From: Campylobacter gracilis
Lineage (GTDB): Bacteria > Campylobacterota > Campylobacteria > Campylobacterales > Campylobacteraceae
Direction: 5' to 3'
Length of the DNA: 64,000 nucleotides
NCBI RefSeq assembly: GCF_018374135.1
Contig: NZ_JAHAFS010000001.1
Span: 62,001-126,000 of the forward strand
Of the stretch, positions 26,595 through 33,537 are shown one piece after another. The position numbers were made by a program, and so were the translations under genes. Position 1 is the first letter of the stretch, and each line of letters opens with the position of its first letter. The notes under the pieces were generated by a model, which saw only the letters and a program-made list of their open reading frames with translations, did not search any database and was not told where the DNA came from.

Positions 26595-27196
26595 AACGAT
26601 CTCGCCTTCACTTTTTCAAGTAGCTTCGTAAAGCCCTCGGAGTTTGCGGAAGATTGCTTATTTTCGAGCTTCGGCACCTCTTTAAGCCGCCCCTCCTTGG
26701 CACGCTGAAAATTCTCGATATTTTGCGCTAAAAGCTCGCCTCTATATTCGCCGATAGCGTATTGCTCTTTCAAAAGCGCGGTAAGAAAATCTACTTCGTC
26801 CGCCGCAGATATTGCCTTTTTGGTGTTGTCGTTGATAAATTCCCCAAATTCGTTCATCGATATACTCGTGCAAGTAAACGGATACACGCCACACGCTATG
26901 AGTTTTCGCTTGAAGTATTGCGTTAGGAATTTTTTAAGCAGTGCGATATCCGAAAACGCGCATCCTCTCTTTAACAGCCGCATCGTAGTTTCTCGCTGGT
27001 ACTCGTTTGCAGCATTGATGATCGTTTGGATGGCGTTGTCGTATCTCGTCTTGAGGCTGAAAGCGAAATTTGCAAACTCACCTAGGTCTTTATCCGCGAT
27101 ATTTTTAAGCGCACCCTCGGCTAGAAATTTCACCTGCATCGGCGTAGCTCTGCCTTGAAACAAAATCTCGTTTATGAATTTTTCTTTGTAGCTCAT
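26588..27196 (-). CDS. phage replication-module protein, unknown
   Basis: This is a 202-residue, mainly helical protein between the initiator and the methylases, with ATGA coupling to the initiator gene. Features include FQGRATPMQVKFLAEGALK and a C-terminal Lys-rich tail. In lambdoid order this slot holds a helicase or helicase loader (gene P / DnaC-like). No Walker motif is visible, so an ATP-independent loader is conceivable. It has no recognised family. Confidence 0.5.
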   Translation of the reverse strand: MSYKEKFINEILFQGRATPMQVKFLAEGALKNIADKDLGEFANFAFSLKTRYDNAIQTIINAANEYQRETTMRLLKRGCAFSDIALLKKFLTQYFKRKLIACGVYPFTCTSISMNEFGEFINDNTKKAISAADEVDFLTALLKEQYAIGEYRGELLAQNIENFQRAKEGRLKEVPKLENKQSSANSEGFTKLLEKVKARSLC

Positions 27197-28203
27197 CTGT
27201 GATCCTTCATCTCAATTTGTGCGGGGCTGCTCCGCAGTCTTTCATCCTCTATGGCGATTTGTGCGGCTCTATCGTAGATCACGCTCATATCACGGCTTAG
27301 GAAGTTGTTTTTTAGGATTGGATTATCGCTTGCAAACATCGGCACATCGGCATATTCGTCATCTTGTCCGTCTGAATTGACCTTGCGCCGCAGAAACTGG
27401 CTTTCGTTTTTAGCCCAGTTCCTTACGGCAGCTTTCCAGTCTTTCATCGGAGCTCGCCCTACTACCCAGCCTTTGGCTTCGTAGAAATCGAAAAACGCCT
27501 CCGCGTCGATATTTTTGCCCGCTTCCTTGCAGTACGCCCTTATCTGCTCGATCGTAGGTTTTTGAAATTTTTTAGGCTTAGCGGGATTTTGGACGGGAGG
27601 TGAGAAATTATCACTCTGTGGAAAATCGTCCGTTCGTGAAAAATTATCCGAGCGCTTCTGCGAAAAATCATCTGCAGGAATCGCTTCTCGCGTGCGCGCG
27701 TTAGCGAGCGATAGCGAGCTATCAGTTTGAAATTCTTTTGAATTTTCTTCTGTAGGTGTGTTTGATATTTTTATAGAGTGGCAATTTTCTCCACTCCATT
27801 GGCAATTTTCTCCAATGGAGTGGCTACTTTTTCCAATGGATTGGAGATTATCCCCGCTCGAAGCCGCAATTTCTGCCGAGCTGCGATGTTCGTCTAGCAG
27901 CCACGCATATTCATCCCTAAAGCTATACCACTTCGTGCGGTCGAATTTATTTTTATTAAAATTTCCGCTGATTAAAATGCCGTCTGTCTCCAGCTCTTGA
28001 AGTTTTTGGTTCATCGTCCTGCGCGAAATATAATGGAATTTTTCGCTTAAGGCACTCGCGGAGTTAAAAACCCAATACCTGCCCTCGTGGAAGTTTTTTT
28101 CATTTCGCATATTTTCAACTACCCAATAGGCGAAATAGTCTATTATAAGCGCTTTTTCTATGCCGTATTTCTCGGCTAGATCCGTATTAAACGCGTGTCT
28201 CAT
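27193..28203 (-). CDS. phage replication initiator, lambda O-like, with internal origin repeats
   Basis: The 336-residue protein has an N-terminal winged-helix-like region (residues 1-100: SALSEKFHYISRRTMNQKLQ, LETDGILISGN). A low-complexity Ser/Asn linker of about 110-215 follows. The C-terminal domain, KPTIEQIRAYCKEAGKNID followed by AFFDFYEAKGW and MKDWKAAVRNW, is found at the end of many phage initiators and loaders. The linker is encoded by tandem 21-bp repeats (27776-27855) next to an AT-rich stretch, as in lambda O with its internal ori. GAGGAT precedes the ATG. It diverges from the small rightward gene at 28294. Confidence 0.72.
   Translation of the reverse strand: MRHAFNTDLAEKYGIEKALIIDYFAYWVVENMRNEKNFHEGRYWVFNSASALSEKFHYISRRTMNQKLQELETDGILISGNFNKNKFDRTKWYSFRDEYAWLLDEHRSSAEIAASSGDNLQSIGKSSHSIGENCQWSGENCHSIKISNTPTEENSKEFQTDSSLSLANARTREAIPADDFSQKRSDNFSRTDDFPQSDNFSPPVQNPAKPKKFQKPTIEQIRAYCKEAGKNIDAEAFFDFYEAKGWVVGRAPMKDWKAAVRNWAKNESQFLRRKVNSDGQDDEYADVPMFASDNPILKNNFLSRDMSVIYDRAAQIAIEDERLRSSPAQIEMKDHR
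27776..27855. repeat. four 21-bp iteron-like repeats inside the initiator gene, candidate phage origin
   Basis: The repeat period is 21 bp, with units ending at 27792, 27813, 27834 and 27855. Units carry (T/A)GG-N-A-N5-CC spacing, with CCAATGGA or its complement TCCATTGG at the junctions. CCACTCCATTGG (27791-27802) is the exact reverse complement of CCAATGGAGTGG (27812-27823). In the protein they give four heptads of the GENCHSI / GKSSHSI type. The left side (27721-27775) is AT-rich and could be the unwinding element. Confidence 0.6.
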
Positions 28204-28247
28204 ATCCTCTTCCTTTCAAGTTATCTTTTTTATTCATCCTAAAAGCC

Positions 28248-28283
28248 CCTTGTGATATAATTTATTTGCATTTCAACACAAGG
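28248..28283 (+). promoter_or_regulatory. inverted repeat covering the ribosome site of the 28294 gene
   Basis: CCTTGTG (28248-28254) can pair with CACAAGG (28277-28283), which includes the AAGGAG ribosome site. The 7-bp stem might hide the site and control translation. A TATAAT-like GATATAATTT lies in the loop, so it may instead be an operator around a promoter. Confidence 0.35.
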
Positions 28284-28293
28284 AGCCATCACG

Positions 28294-28500
28294 ATGAATG
28301 ACGAAACACTGCCGAGCAGAATGCTCAAAGAACAAGAGTTGTCTAACAATTTAAGGATCATAGAGCTATGCCTACGATACAAAAGACAACCGGACTTTTT
28401 AAAGCCTTTAGCCGAAATGGACGCGGAAAGAAAAAAGTGGATAGAAAACACGATAGCGTATTTACGCACTCCGCTTAGTCCTTTCCCGGGCGATGAATAG
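28294..28500 (+). CDS. small phage protein, unknown
   Basis: This 68-residue charged helical protein (SRMLKEQELSNNLRIIELCL, MDAERKKWIENTIAYLR) has an ACAAGGAGCC ribosome site. It is transcribed away from the initiator gene and converges with the next leftward small gene one base later. No family is recognised. The good ribosome site and divergent promoter context argue that it is real. Confidence 0.55.
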   Translation: MNDETLPSRMLKEQELSNNLRIIELCLRYKRQPDFLKPLAEMDAERKKWIENTIAYLRTPLSPFPGDE

Positions 28501-28501
28501 C

Positions 28502-28714
28502 CTAGTCTTTAAAATTGACGATGGTTTTAAGGCGAGTAATCTCCGCTATGAGCGTGCTCGCCTTAAACTCTAAGCTATTTATACGCCTGTCTTGTTCGTT
28601 CGTAGTTTGAGCGTTTTTGTTAATAACCTTGATAGCCTCGTTAAGCTTTTTTTTGTATTGCTTACGCCAAAACTTCAAGGTTTTAACCTCGGCTTTTAAT
28701 TTTGATTTTTTCAT
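28502..28714 (-). CDS. small basic coiled-coil phage protein
   Basis: This 70-residue Lys-rich protein (KKSKLKAEVKTLKFWRKQ) has a coiled-coil C-terminal half. TTAAGGAGAGGAC precedes the ATG. It has no recognised family. Confidence 0.55.
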   Translation of the reverse strand: MKKSKLKAEVKTLKFWRKQYKKKLNEAIKVINKNAQTTNEQDRRINSLEFKASTLIAEITRLKTIVNFKD

Positions 28715-28740
28715 GTCCTCTCCTTAAATTTGACTTTCAG

Positions 28741-28797
28741 TTAAATCCTTCGTAGAATTCCGCCGCCAAGCTAAGAAATTCACCGCAAAGGATTTAA
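28741..28797 (+). promoter_or_regulatory. 10-bp inverted repeat burying the ribosome site of the 28798 gene
   Basis: TTAAATCCTT (28741-28750) and AAGGATTTAA (28788-28797) are perfect complements. The right arm contains the AAGGA ribosome site and abuts the ATG. A 37-nt loop separates the arms. Such a stem would block initiation unless it is opened. Confidence 0.5.
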
Positions 28798-28995
28798 ATG
28801 ACAGACAAAGAGATAGTTTTAGAACTAACCAAAGCAATCATAGAAAAACAACTTTCAGTGCAAGGCGTCGTAAGCAGAAACTTAGACGCCCCAACGCTCG
28901 GCGAAAACATCGGAGCTTTATTTAACGCTATAGCTAAAAAAATAGCTCCTACGCTTATCGATTTAGATAAAAACCAAGATCGAAATAAGCAATAA
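28798..28995 (+). CDS. small phage protein, unknown
   Basis: This 65-residue protein (MTDKEIVLELTKAIIEKQL) is helical and of mixed charge. Its ribosome site AAGGA lies inside a perfect 10-bp inverted repeat. Its 3' end overlaps the convergent 56-residue gene by 41 bp. No family is recognised. Confidence 0.5.
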   Translation: MTDKEIVLELTKAIIEKQLSVQGVVSRNLDAPTLGENIGALFNAIAKKIAPTLIDLDKNQDRNKQ

Positions 28996-29125
28996 GTATT
29001 TCTACCATCTTGGCTTGGTCTTTTCTGTCCGTGCATTTGTCTAGCTCCGCTACTATTTTTTTAAGCGATTTTAAAAAGCGCTTGTTTTTAACCTTTTTCT
29101 CATCGGCGTTTAACGTCGTTTGCAT
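28955..29125 (-). CDS. 56-residue phage protein, unknown
   Basis: The protein starts MQTTLNADEKKVKNKRF and is Lys-rich and helical (FLKSLKKIVAELDKC). AGAAAGGATAAAAA precedes the ATG, a strong site. It is the last gene of the leftward Cro-side transcript and overlaps its neighbours on both sides. No family is recognised. Confidence 0.55.
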   Translation of the reverse strand: MQTTLNADEKKVKNKRFLKSLKKIVAELDKCTDRKDQAKMVEILIAYFDLGFYLNR

Positions 29126-29292
29126 TTTTTATCCTTTCTGCATCTGATTTGCGTATCGATATCCTCTTCTTCATATTTGTACTCTTCCGTAATGAAACCG
29201 ATCGCGCTTGCGCCTCCGCCTAGCTTATCGACCTCCTCGCGAAGTTTCTTTATCGCGCGCTTAAGTTTTTTAATCTCTTTTTTGTTTTTCAC
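29110..29292 (-). CDS. 60-residue coiled-coil phage protein
   Basis: The start is a GTG with GGAGCG upstream, inside the preceding 30-residue gene. The product is highly charged, with a coiled coil (EIKKLKRAIKKLREEVDKLG), a short Gly-rich bend and a basic Cys-containing tail. It is in the leftward early transcript from the Cro gene. No family is recognised. Confidence 0.5.
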   Translation of the reverse strand: MKNKKEIKKLKRAIKKLREEVDKLGGGASAIGFITEEYKYEEEDIDTQIRCRKDKKCKRR

Positions 29293-29362
29293 GTCTAGCG
29301 CTCCAAATCCCTACGCAAAGCGCGATTATTCCGCCGATAGCAAAAGCAAGGTCTGCGGTCAT
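29270..29362 (-). CDS. 30-residue membrane micropeptide
   Basis: The product MTADLAFAIGGIIALCVGIW is followed by a basic tail (SARREKQKRD), giving one membrane span. The ATG overlaps the preceding stop (ATGA), so it is translationally coupled, and it overlaps the next GTG start. This coupling argues it is translated. Function is unknown. Confidence 0.45.
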   Translation of the reverse strand: MTADLAFAIGGIIALCVGIWSARREKQKRD

Positions 29363-29568
29363 CTTTCGTTCGCTACGCTTTCTACGAGCCTTGCGAGCGC
29401 TTGAGTTTCTAGCCCGCGCTCAATCAAAACCGCCATAAAATCAATGCAAAACCTCACAACCTCACTATCGTTTTTAAAGCCCTTCGCGTTTTGGATTTTC
29501 ACGATAGCGGCGATGTTTTGGTTCGAAAGCTTAAAAGCCTTGCTATTGTCATACTTCGGCGCTACCAT
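29359..29568 (-). CDS. 69-residue phage protein, ribbon-helix-helix-like
   Basis: After a basic N-terminus, the part AFKLSNQNIAAIVKIQNAKG followed by FKNDSEVVRFCIDFM has the beta-helix-helix spacing of small RHH regulators. It lies directly downstream of the Cro-like gene and overlaps it by 20 bp. It might control the early region or replication. The fold assignment is tentative. Confidence 0.5.
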   Translation of the reverse strand: MVAPKYDNSKAFKLSNQNIAAIVKIQNAKGFKNDSEVVRFCIDFMAVLIERGLETQALARLVESVANER

Positions 29569-29803
29569 TCTTAGCCTTTCGTAATATTTTCAGCGAGCCG
29601 AATTTTTGGCTATTCTTCTGCATAAAAGCGCTAAAAAGCTTTGGGTTGCCCCATATTTGAGTAGGAAAACCCCAATGCTTTTGCATCGCATTTGCGTGTT
29701 TGACTTTTGGCGTATTGATTTGTAAAAACCATAGCGAAACTGCCCCCTGTGTGACGCCGAGCTTTTTTGCTATTTGTTCTTGAGTAATTTTGTTCTGTTC
29801 CAT
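29549..29803 (-). CDS. Cro-like helix-turn-helix repressor
   Basis: The 84-residue protein has an N-terminal HTH (ITQEQIAKKLGVTQGAVSLW) followed by a basic tail. It is divergent from the CI-like repressor across a 94-bp operator region, the classic cro position. It would favour lytic growth by binding the shared operators. LFLQINTPKV-type residues after the HTH are not diagnostic. Confidence 0.78.
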   Translation of the reverse strand: MEQNKITQEQIAKKLGVTQGAVSLWFLQINTPKVKHANAMQKHWGFPTQIWGNPKLFSAFMQKNSQKFGSLKILRKAKNGSAEV

Positions 29804-29810
29804 GAGCGGT

Positions 29811-29853
29811 ATATTATCATCGATAATATAAAAATCTGCTTAATGATATTATC
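29811..29853. promoter_or_regulatory. cI/cro intergenic operators
   Basis: A perfect palindrome ATATTATC-N3-GATAATAT lies at 29811-29829, right next to the cro start. A second ATATTATC lies at 29846-29853 with a degenerate partner. The same motif returns at 33538-33592. I infer these are the CI/Cro binding sites. Confidence 0.65.
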
Positions 29854-29897
29854 TTTAGTAATTTTAAAATTGCTAAAATTCAATAGAAGGATTTTTA

Positions 29898-30680
29898 ATG
29901 GATATTCATCAAAAGATTAGAGCTTTCAGACAGGAAGCGGGACTAACACAGGTGCAGTTTGCCGAGAAGCTAGGTATAACGCAAGGGCTAGTGGCGCACT
30001 ATGAAACGCAGCCGGGCGAAATCGGCAAAAACGGCAAAGAGAAAAAATCGTCAAAGCCTGAGCTTGAAAAGTTGCCGCTAATAGCGGAAATATTGGGGAA
30101 AAACGTAATAGATTTATTCGATGACGAGGAGACGTCAAAGAAACAGATCGTCAAAAAAGAGCTGAAAAACAATTTTGAAAAATACGCTCATCTAATCCCT
30201 GCCGAGTATAGCCTAAAAAACGTGGTGTTTCTCTCTAAATCCGAGATGCGGGTAGGCGCGGGTAGCGAGGGCACGTTCGATTTAGAGCTGCTAAATAAAG
30301 AGGAGCGAAAGGTAGCGGTAGATAAAAGCTTCGTAAAGGGGCTAAACCCTGCAAATTTAAGAGTTTTTGAGGTAGTGGGCGATAGTATGCTGCCTGATTT
30401 TGAGGAGAGCGATTGGGCGATCGTTGATATGGTAAACAACCGCGGCAATTTCGTCAGGATAGCGGGAGTTTATGTCGTTCGGATGGGCGATATCGTGTAT
30501 ATAAAAAGGGTCGAGTTTCTGCCAAATGACAATGTCAAGCTCATTAGCCTAAATCCGAAATACGGCGATATTTACCCGCACAAAGAGGGTTACGACTGGG
30601 AGATATTAGGCAAAGTCTGCGGAAAAATACATTATGAGGTTCATAAAGGGCTTACCTTTAATGATTATGGAATAAAATAA
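29898..30680 (+). CDS. CI-like prophage repressor with S24 peptidase domain
   Basis: The 260-residue protein has an N-terminal HTH (LTQVQFAEKLGITQGLVAHY) and a C-terminal LexA/CI-type S24 domain. Within it, the catalytic Ser163 lies in VVGDSMLPDF and Lys203 in YIKRVEF. A likely autocleavage dipeptide Ala121-Gly122 lies in RVGAGSEG. It would hold the lysogenic state and self-cleave with RecA upon DNA damage. It is divergent from Cro, and a rexA-like gene starts 60 bp downstream. Its last residues KGLTFNDYGIK recur, diverged, after the rexAB-like cassette. Confidence 0.9.
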   Translation: MDIHQKIRAFRQEAGLTQVQFAEKLGITQGLVAHYETQPGEIGKNGKEKKSSKPELEKLPLIAEILGKNVIDLFDDEETSKKQIVKKELKNNFEKYAHLIPAEYSLKNVVFLSKSEMRVGAGSEGTFDLELLNKEERKVAVDKSFVKGLNPANLRVFEVVGDSMLPDFEESDWAIVDMVNNRGNFVRIAGVYVVRMGDIVYIKRVEFLPNDNVKLISLNPKYGDIYPHKEGYDWEILGKVCGKIHYEVHKGLTFNDYGIK

Positions 30681-30739
30681 TCCGCGTAGTCGGATCGTAT
30701 TCTATAAATTCCAAGAGGTTTTAAGAAAAAAGGCTAAAA

Positions 30740-31600
30740 ATGAATAAAACCAAAAATATAAAATTTTATTTTTATAAGGTAGAAAAGAAATTTAGTGTAG
30801 GTTTATACGGCGATGCGTTTAAAGACTTCTTTGCCGAGGGTTTTTCTTTAGATCATCAACTAATGGATATGGGCGATAATAAGGCGTTTTTATACAAGAT
30901 AAACGACAACATCTTTTCTTTTCAAAAACTCAGAAAGGATTATCTCCCGGAAATAAAAAACGAAACTACCGGCGAGGTAAGCTTCTTGAAGCTAAGAGGT
31001 GATGAGGCTCTTTTGGAACAAAGCTATTTATATTGGGATTTTGCACACGATATAATCATATACCAAAATAATCAGGAGGGCTTTTCTCCGTCTGTTTTTG
31101 AAAAATACATAAAATGGGTATTCAAAGACAAGCTGGGCGGCTTTATTCTGCAACATATCGCAAGAAAAGAGGGCATAGAGCAGATACTGGATACGGACAC
31201 GATAGCCGCCTTTGAATTCACGATAGCTAGTCCTAACCCCCGTCTTTTAAAGGAACTAGGGCTAAGCCTCGATCAAATTAAAGATTTTGATTTAAACGAT
31301 ATTAATACTTTAGAGCTAAAAATCACGTCAAAACAAAAAAGGGGCTTTGTTTCATCGACTATAAAGAGAATGTTAAATTTTGATTTTAACAAAAATAACT
31401 TCAAAAAATTAAAGCTTAAAACGCTGTCTTCCGTTTTTGATAAAGGGCAAACTATAGATTTAATAGATAAATTTTATAGCGTCTGTAAGGATGACATAAG
31501 AGTGAATGAAAAAACTAAAAGTCTGGAAATAAATGATATAATAACAATACTAAATGAAATTTACGACGAAAATATAAAGGATGTTTTAGAACTAATATGA
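30740..31600 (+). CDS. RexA-like cytoplasmic exclusion protein
   Basis: The 286-residue protein matches lambda RexA in length (279), place (right after cI) and a spaced residue pattern. FLYKINDNIFSFQK lines up with RexA LYIHKIDGKTFLF. LLKELGLSLDQI lines up with ILKVLGATDIEG. DINTLELKITSKQKRGF lines up with SLDIVIKPKFKRD. RexA is the cytoplasmic sensor that activates the RexB channel on superinfection. AAAAAGGCT precedes the ATG. The region is AT-richer than its neighbours, which suggests separate acquisition. The alignment is from memory and only moderate. Confidence 0.65.
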   Translation: MNKTKNIKFYFYKVEKKFSVGLYGDAFKDFFAEGFSLDHQLMDMGDNKAFLYKINDNIFSFQKLRKDYLPEIKNETTGEVSFLKLRGDEALLEQSYLYWDFAHDIIIYQNNQEGFSPSVFEKYIKWVFKDKLGGFILQHIARKEGIEQILDTDTIAAFEFTIASPNPRLLKELGLSLDQIKDFDLNDINTLELKITSKQKRGFVSSTIKRMLNFDFNKNNFKKLKLKTLSSVFDKGQTIDLIDKFYSVCKDDIRVNEKTKSLEINDIITILNEIYDENIKDVLELI

Positions 31601-31989
31601 ATGCGGTAAAAGATTTTATATTGGGATGGATCGACATAGACGGTCTGTGGGAAAATTTAGATAAGCTGTATAACATTAACTTCGTAATGCTCGCCTTTTT
31701 GATAACGGCGTTAAGCGTATTACAAGCTATACGAGGCGGCAGGATCGAGGATTTTAAAAGAGCCGATATTTTTAACGATGTCGTAAAAATCTTTACTAGC
31801 GCATTATCTTGGAATTTGTTCGTAGGACTATTTATTTTTGTAGTATGGCTTTTAAAGATGGAAAGCTATTGGATAAAAATCATACTATCTATAGCGTCCT
31901 TGGCTTTATTTTTTATCGCTATTTATAAGACGTATAGGACATATAAATTTCTCGCATATTTTATAACGATGCAAAATAAGGAGAATTGA
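31597..31989 (+). CDS. RexB-like membrane protein
   Basis: The 130-residue protein overlaps the rexA-like stop by ATGA and has three clear membrane segments (FVMLAFLITALSVLQAI, WNLFVGLFIFVVWLL, IILSIASLALFFIAIY). Lambda RexB is 144 residues with about four spans. A block IAILIAALTFLI-x8-R-x-AKIREYG of RexB corresponds to VMLAFLITALSVL-x8-IEDFKRAD here. RexB is a membrane channel that collapses the membrane potential during exclusion. A one-span difference and low identity leave doubt. Confidence 0.65.
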   Translation: MNAVKDFILGWIDIDGLWENLDKLYNINFVMLAFLITALSVLQAIRGGRIEDFKRADIFNDVVKIFTSALSWNLFVGLFIFVVWLLKMESYWIKIILSIASLALFFIAIYKTYRTYKFLAYFITMQNKEN

Positions 31990-32011
31990 TTTTGCCCATA
32001 TACAAAACCCT

Positions 32012-32071
32012 AAGCAAATCAAGCTAGAAATCCAAAAGGGGCTAACATTTAGCGATAGCGGGATAAAATAA
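32012..32071 (+). pseudogene. remnant of a repressor 3' end after the rexAB-like cassette
   Basis: In frame, these 20 codons end with KGLTFSDSGIK and TAA. The intact repressor at 30680 ends KGLTFNDYGIK and TAA; 9 of 11 residues match, while the codons have diverged. No start or upstream repressor sequence remains. It looks like the tail of a second cI allele left behind when the cassette was joined to the cI locus. Confidence 0.6.
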
Positions 32072-32072
32072 T

Positions 32073-32579
32073 TTAAAGCCCCGGTATTTGGTAAAATCTG
32101 CCTTGTTGCTGTTGCCATAGTCGCTCGCGCATCTTTTGGTTTTCTATTTCCAGTGCATTCGCGGCATCTTGCATAGTGGCCGCATTGTTATAAAAAGCGT
32201 TTTGCCAAGCCATCCCCGCATCTTGCCAATCATAGCCTCCTTGGCTTGAGCCGGCAAGAGCGAGCACCTCTTGCGGCGTTAGAGGCTTGGCACAGCCCGC
32301 CAGATACCTTGCGAAATAATCCTTAAGCAGGTAATCGCTTCCCGCCTGCTTTAATCTGTCAAAATCATACTTCGATACCCAAAAGGCGTCGCCCTCGGTG
32401 CAGAAATAAATTCCGATATTTTTTAGATATTTTTCCATATCGCGGGTGACTGGATAGCCTACCGATTCGACCGGAACATAATAGGCTTCGCCGCTCATAA
32501 AAGCAACGTCACGCTCGGCAGGATTAAAGGCGCAGCCCGAAAATAGCGCGGCCGCACAAATTAGCATCAAATTTCTCAT
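32073..32579 (-). CDS. prophage-encoded lipoprotein, unknown
   Basis: The 168-residue protein has a lipoprotein signal (MRNLMLICAAALFSGC, lipid Cys16). The mature domain is acidic to neutral with several Tyr and Trp residues (YYVPVESVGYPV, YDWQDAGMAW) and a Gln-rich C-terminus (ERLWQQQQGRFYQIPGL). It lies in a leftward block with two other exported proteins, in the lysogeny region. That suggests surface change of the lysogen (superinfection immunity or fitness), but no family is recognised. Confidence 0.6.
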   Translation of the reverse strand: MRNLMLICAAALFSGCAFNPAERDVAFMSGEAYYVPVESVGYPVTRDMEKYLKNIGIYFCTEGDAFWVSKYDFDRLKQAGSDYLLKDYFARYLAGCAKPLTPQEVLALAGSSQGGYDWQDAGMAWQNAFYNNAATMQDAANALEIENQKMRERLWQQQQGRFYQIPGL

Positions 32580-32585
32580 AAATTT

Positions 32586-32804
32586 TTACCATTTCGGCCT
32601 TTTCGTACCTTTTTTGCCGGTGTATGGATTGCTTCTGCCCTTGCTCGACCAGTTGTCGCGCTGCGTGCGGTTTTTATTTGAGCGGTAGTGAGGCTTTACG
32701 TATTTGCCCTTTTTGGTGACGTATCCACCCACTCTCTGCGCGCCTAAAGATACCGACGGCGCGAGCAAAAAAGCCGCTAGAATTAAAGCGAGTAGTTTTT
32801 TCAT
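32586..32804 (-). CDS. small secreted basic protein
   Basis: This 72-residue protein has a signal peptide (KLLALILAAFLLAPSVSLGA). A short mature part is very basic and Tyr/Gly/Lys-rich (GGYVTKKGKYVKPHYRS, NPYTGKKGTKRPKW). I recall such GYV-x-K-G-x-YV-x-PHYRS proteins as small conserved hypothetical exported proteins in proteobacteria and phages. The location would be periplasmic. Function is unknown. Confidence 0.65.
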   Translation of the reverse strand: MKKLLALILAAFLLAPSVSLGAQRVGGYVTKKGKYVKPHYRSNKNRTQRDNWSSKGRSNPYTGKKGTKRPKW

Positions 32805-32815
32805 TTTATGATCCT

Positions 32816-33268
32816 TTATTGAAATTGTTTCAGATCTGCTAAATCAAAGCGGGTTAGCCGCCTTTCTAGAGGATAAAGAAAATATCTAACGGCAAGAATA
32901 TCCCCGTCTCGAAGTTGTTTTTGTTGCGATTCGGAAAGACGAATTGTCGCTACTTGAAAAGATGCCGCCAGTATAGCCTTATTGGTAAACATAGTGTTTT
33001 TGTCAACTCTCATTTCTAGCTTCTGGGTTGGAACGCCACCATTGCTATCCTCCATCCAAAACTGCTCTGATTCCTTTAGCACAATCCCGAGCATGTCCCC
33101 ATAATTTACCTTTCCGTTCTTGCTTCCAAGATATAAGGACGCATCCTTTCCCCTACATACAAAATAAAGGGTTACTTTATCGGTCATCTCATCTGTAGCG
33201 TAAATTTTTTCACAAAACGCAGATAGAGATGAGGACAATACCAAAATCAACAATAAAACTTTTTTCAT
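32816..33268 (-). CDS. exported protein, unknown
   Basis: The 150-residue protein has a cleavable signal peptide (KKVLLLILVLSSSLSAFC, cleavage near residue 19). A beta-rich mature domain follows. There are no known motifs. It is in one block with the lipoprotein and the small basic secreted protein, 11 bp from the latter. It would act in the periplasm. Confidence 0.6.
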   Translation of the reverse strand: MKKVLLLILVLSSSLSAFCEKIYATDEMTDKVTLYFVCRGKDASLYLGSKNGKVNYGDMLGIVLKESEQFWMEDSNGGVPTQKLEMRVDKNTMFTNKAILAASFQVATIRLSESQQKQLRDGDILAVRYFLYPLERRLTRFDLADLKQFQ

Positions 33269-33328
33269 CGCTTATCGGCTTTCTCATGAATTTAAATAAT
33301 TTGCCCTCTATTTAGGAGGGCAAAAAAC

Positions 33329-33475
33329 CTATTTCTTCTTTTTAGGCGTAGGCTTTGTTTGAGAAAGTGCGCTTCCTGCGACGGATTTACTTTTCTCGCT
33401 ATACCTATCGTCCTTTAAAATTTCGGATGCCTCTGACGCAACCTTTTTGGACGTTTGCTTCTTATTTGTCGCCAT
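33329..33475 (-). CDS. 48-residue Lys/Ser-rich protein
   Basis: The product starts MATNKKQTSKKVASEASEIL, contains YSEKSKSVAGSALSQ and ends KPTPKKKK. I recall small bacterial and phage proteins with the same SVAGSALSQ-like core and flanking basic repeats, of unknown role. GAGGTTGAG precedes the ATG. It is the first gene of the leftward exported-protein block and lies next to the second operator pair. Confidence 0.6.
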   Translation of the reverse strand: MATNKKQTSKKVASEASEILKDDRYSEKSKSVAGSALSQTKPTPKKKK

Positions 33476-33537
33476 CTCAACCTCCTTTCATTAAGATAAT
33501 CAAGACTTTTCTCGATTGCCGAATTATACTACTAAAA

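Noticed and set aside
29811..29829. Palindrome before cro as an intrinsic terminator
   Set aside because: It has no GC in its stem and no T-run behind it, and the motif recurs at the second early promoter, so an operator fits better.
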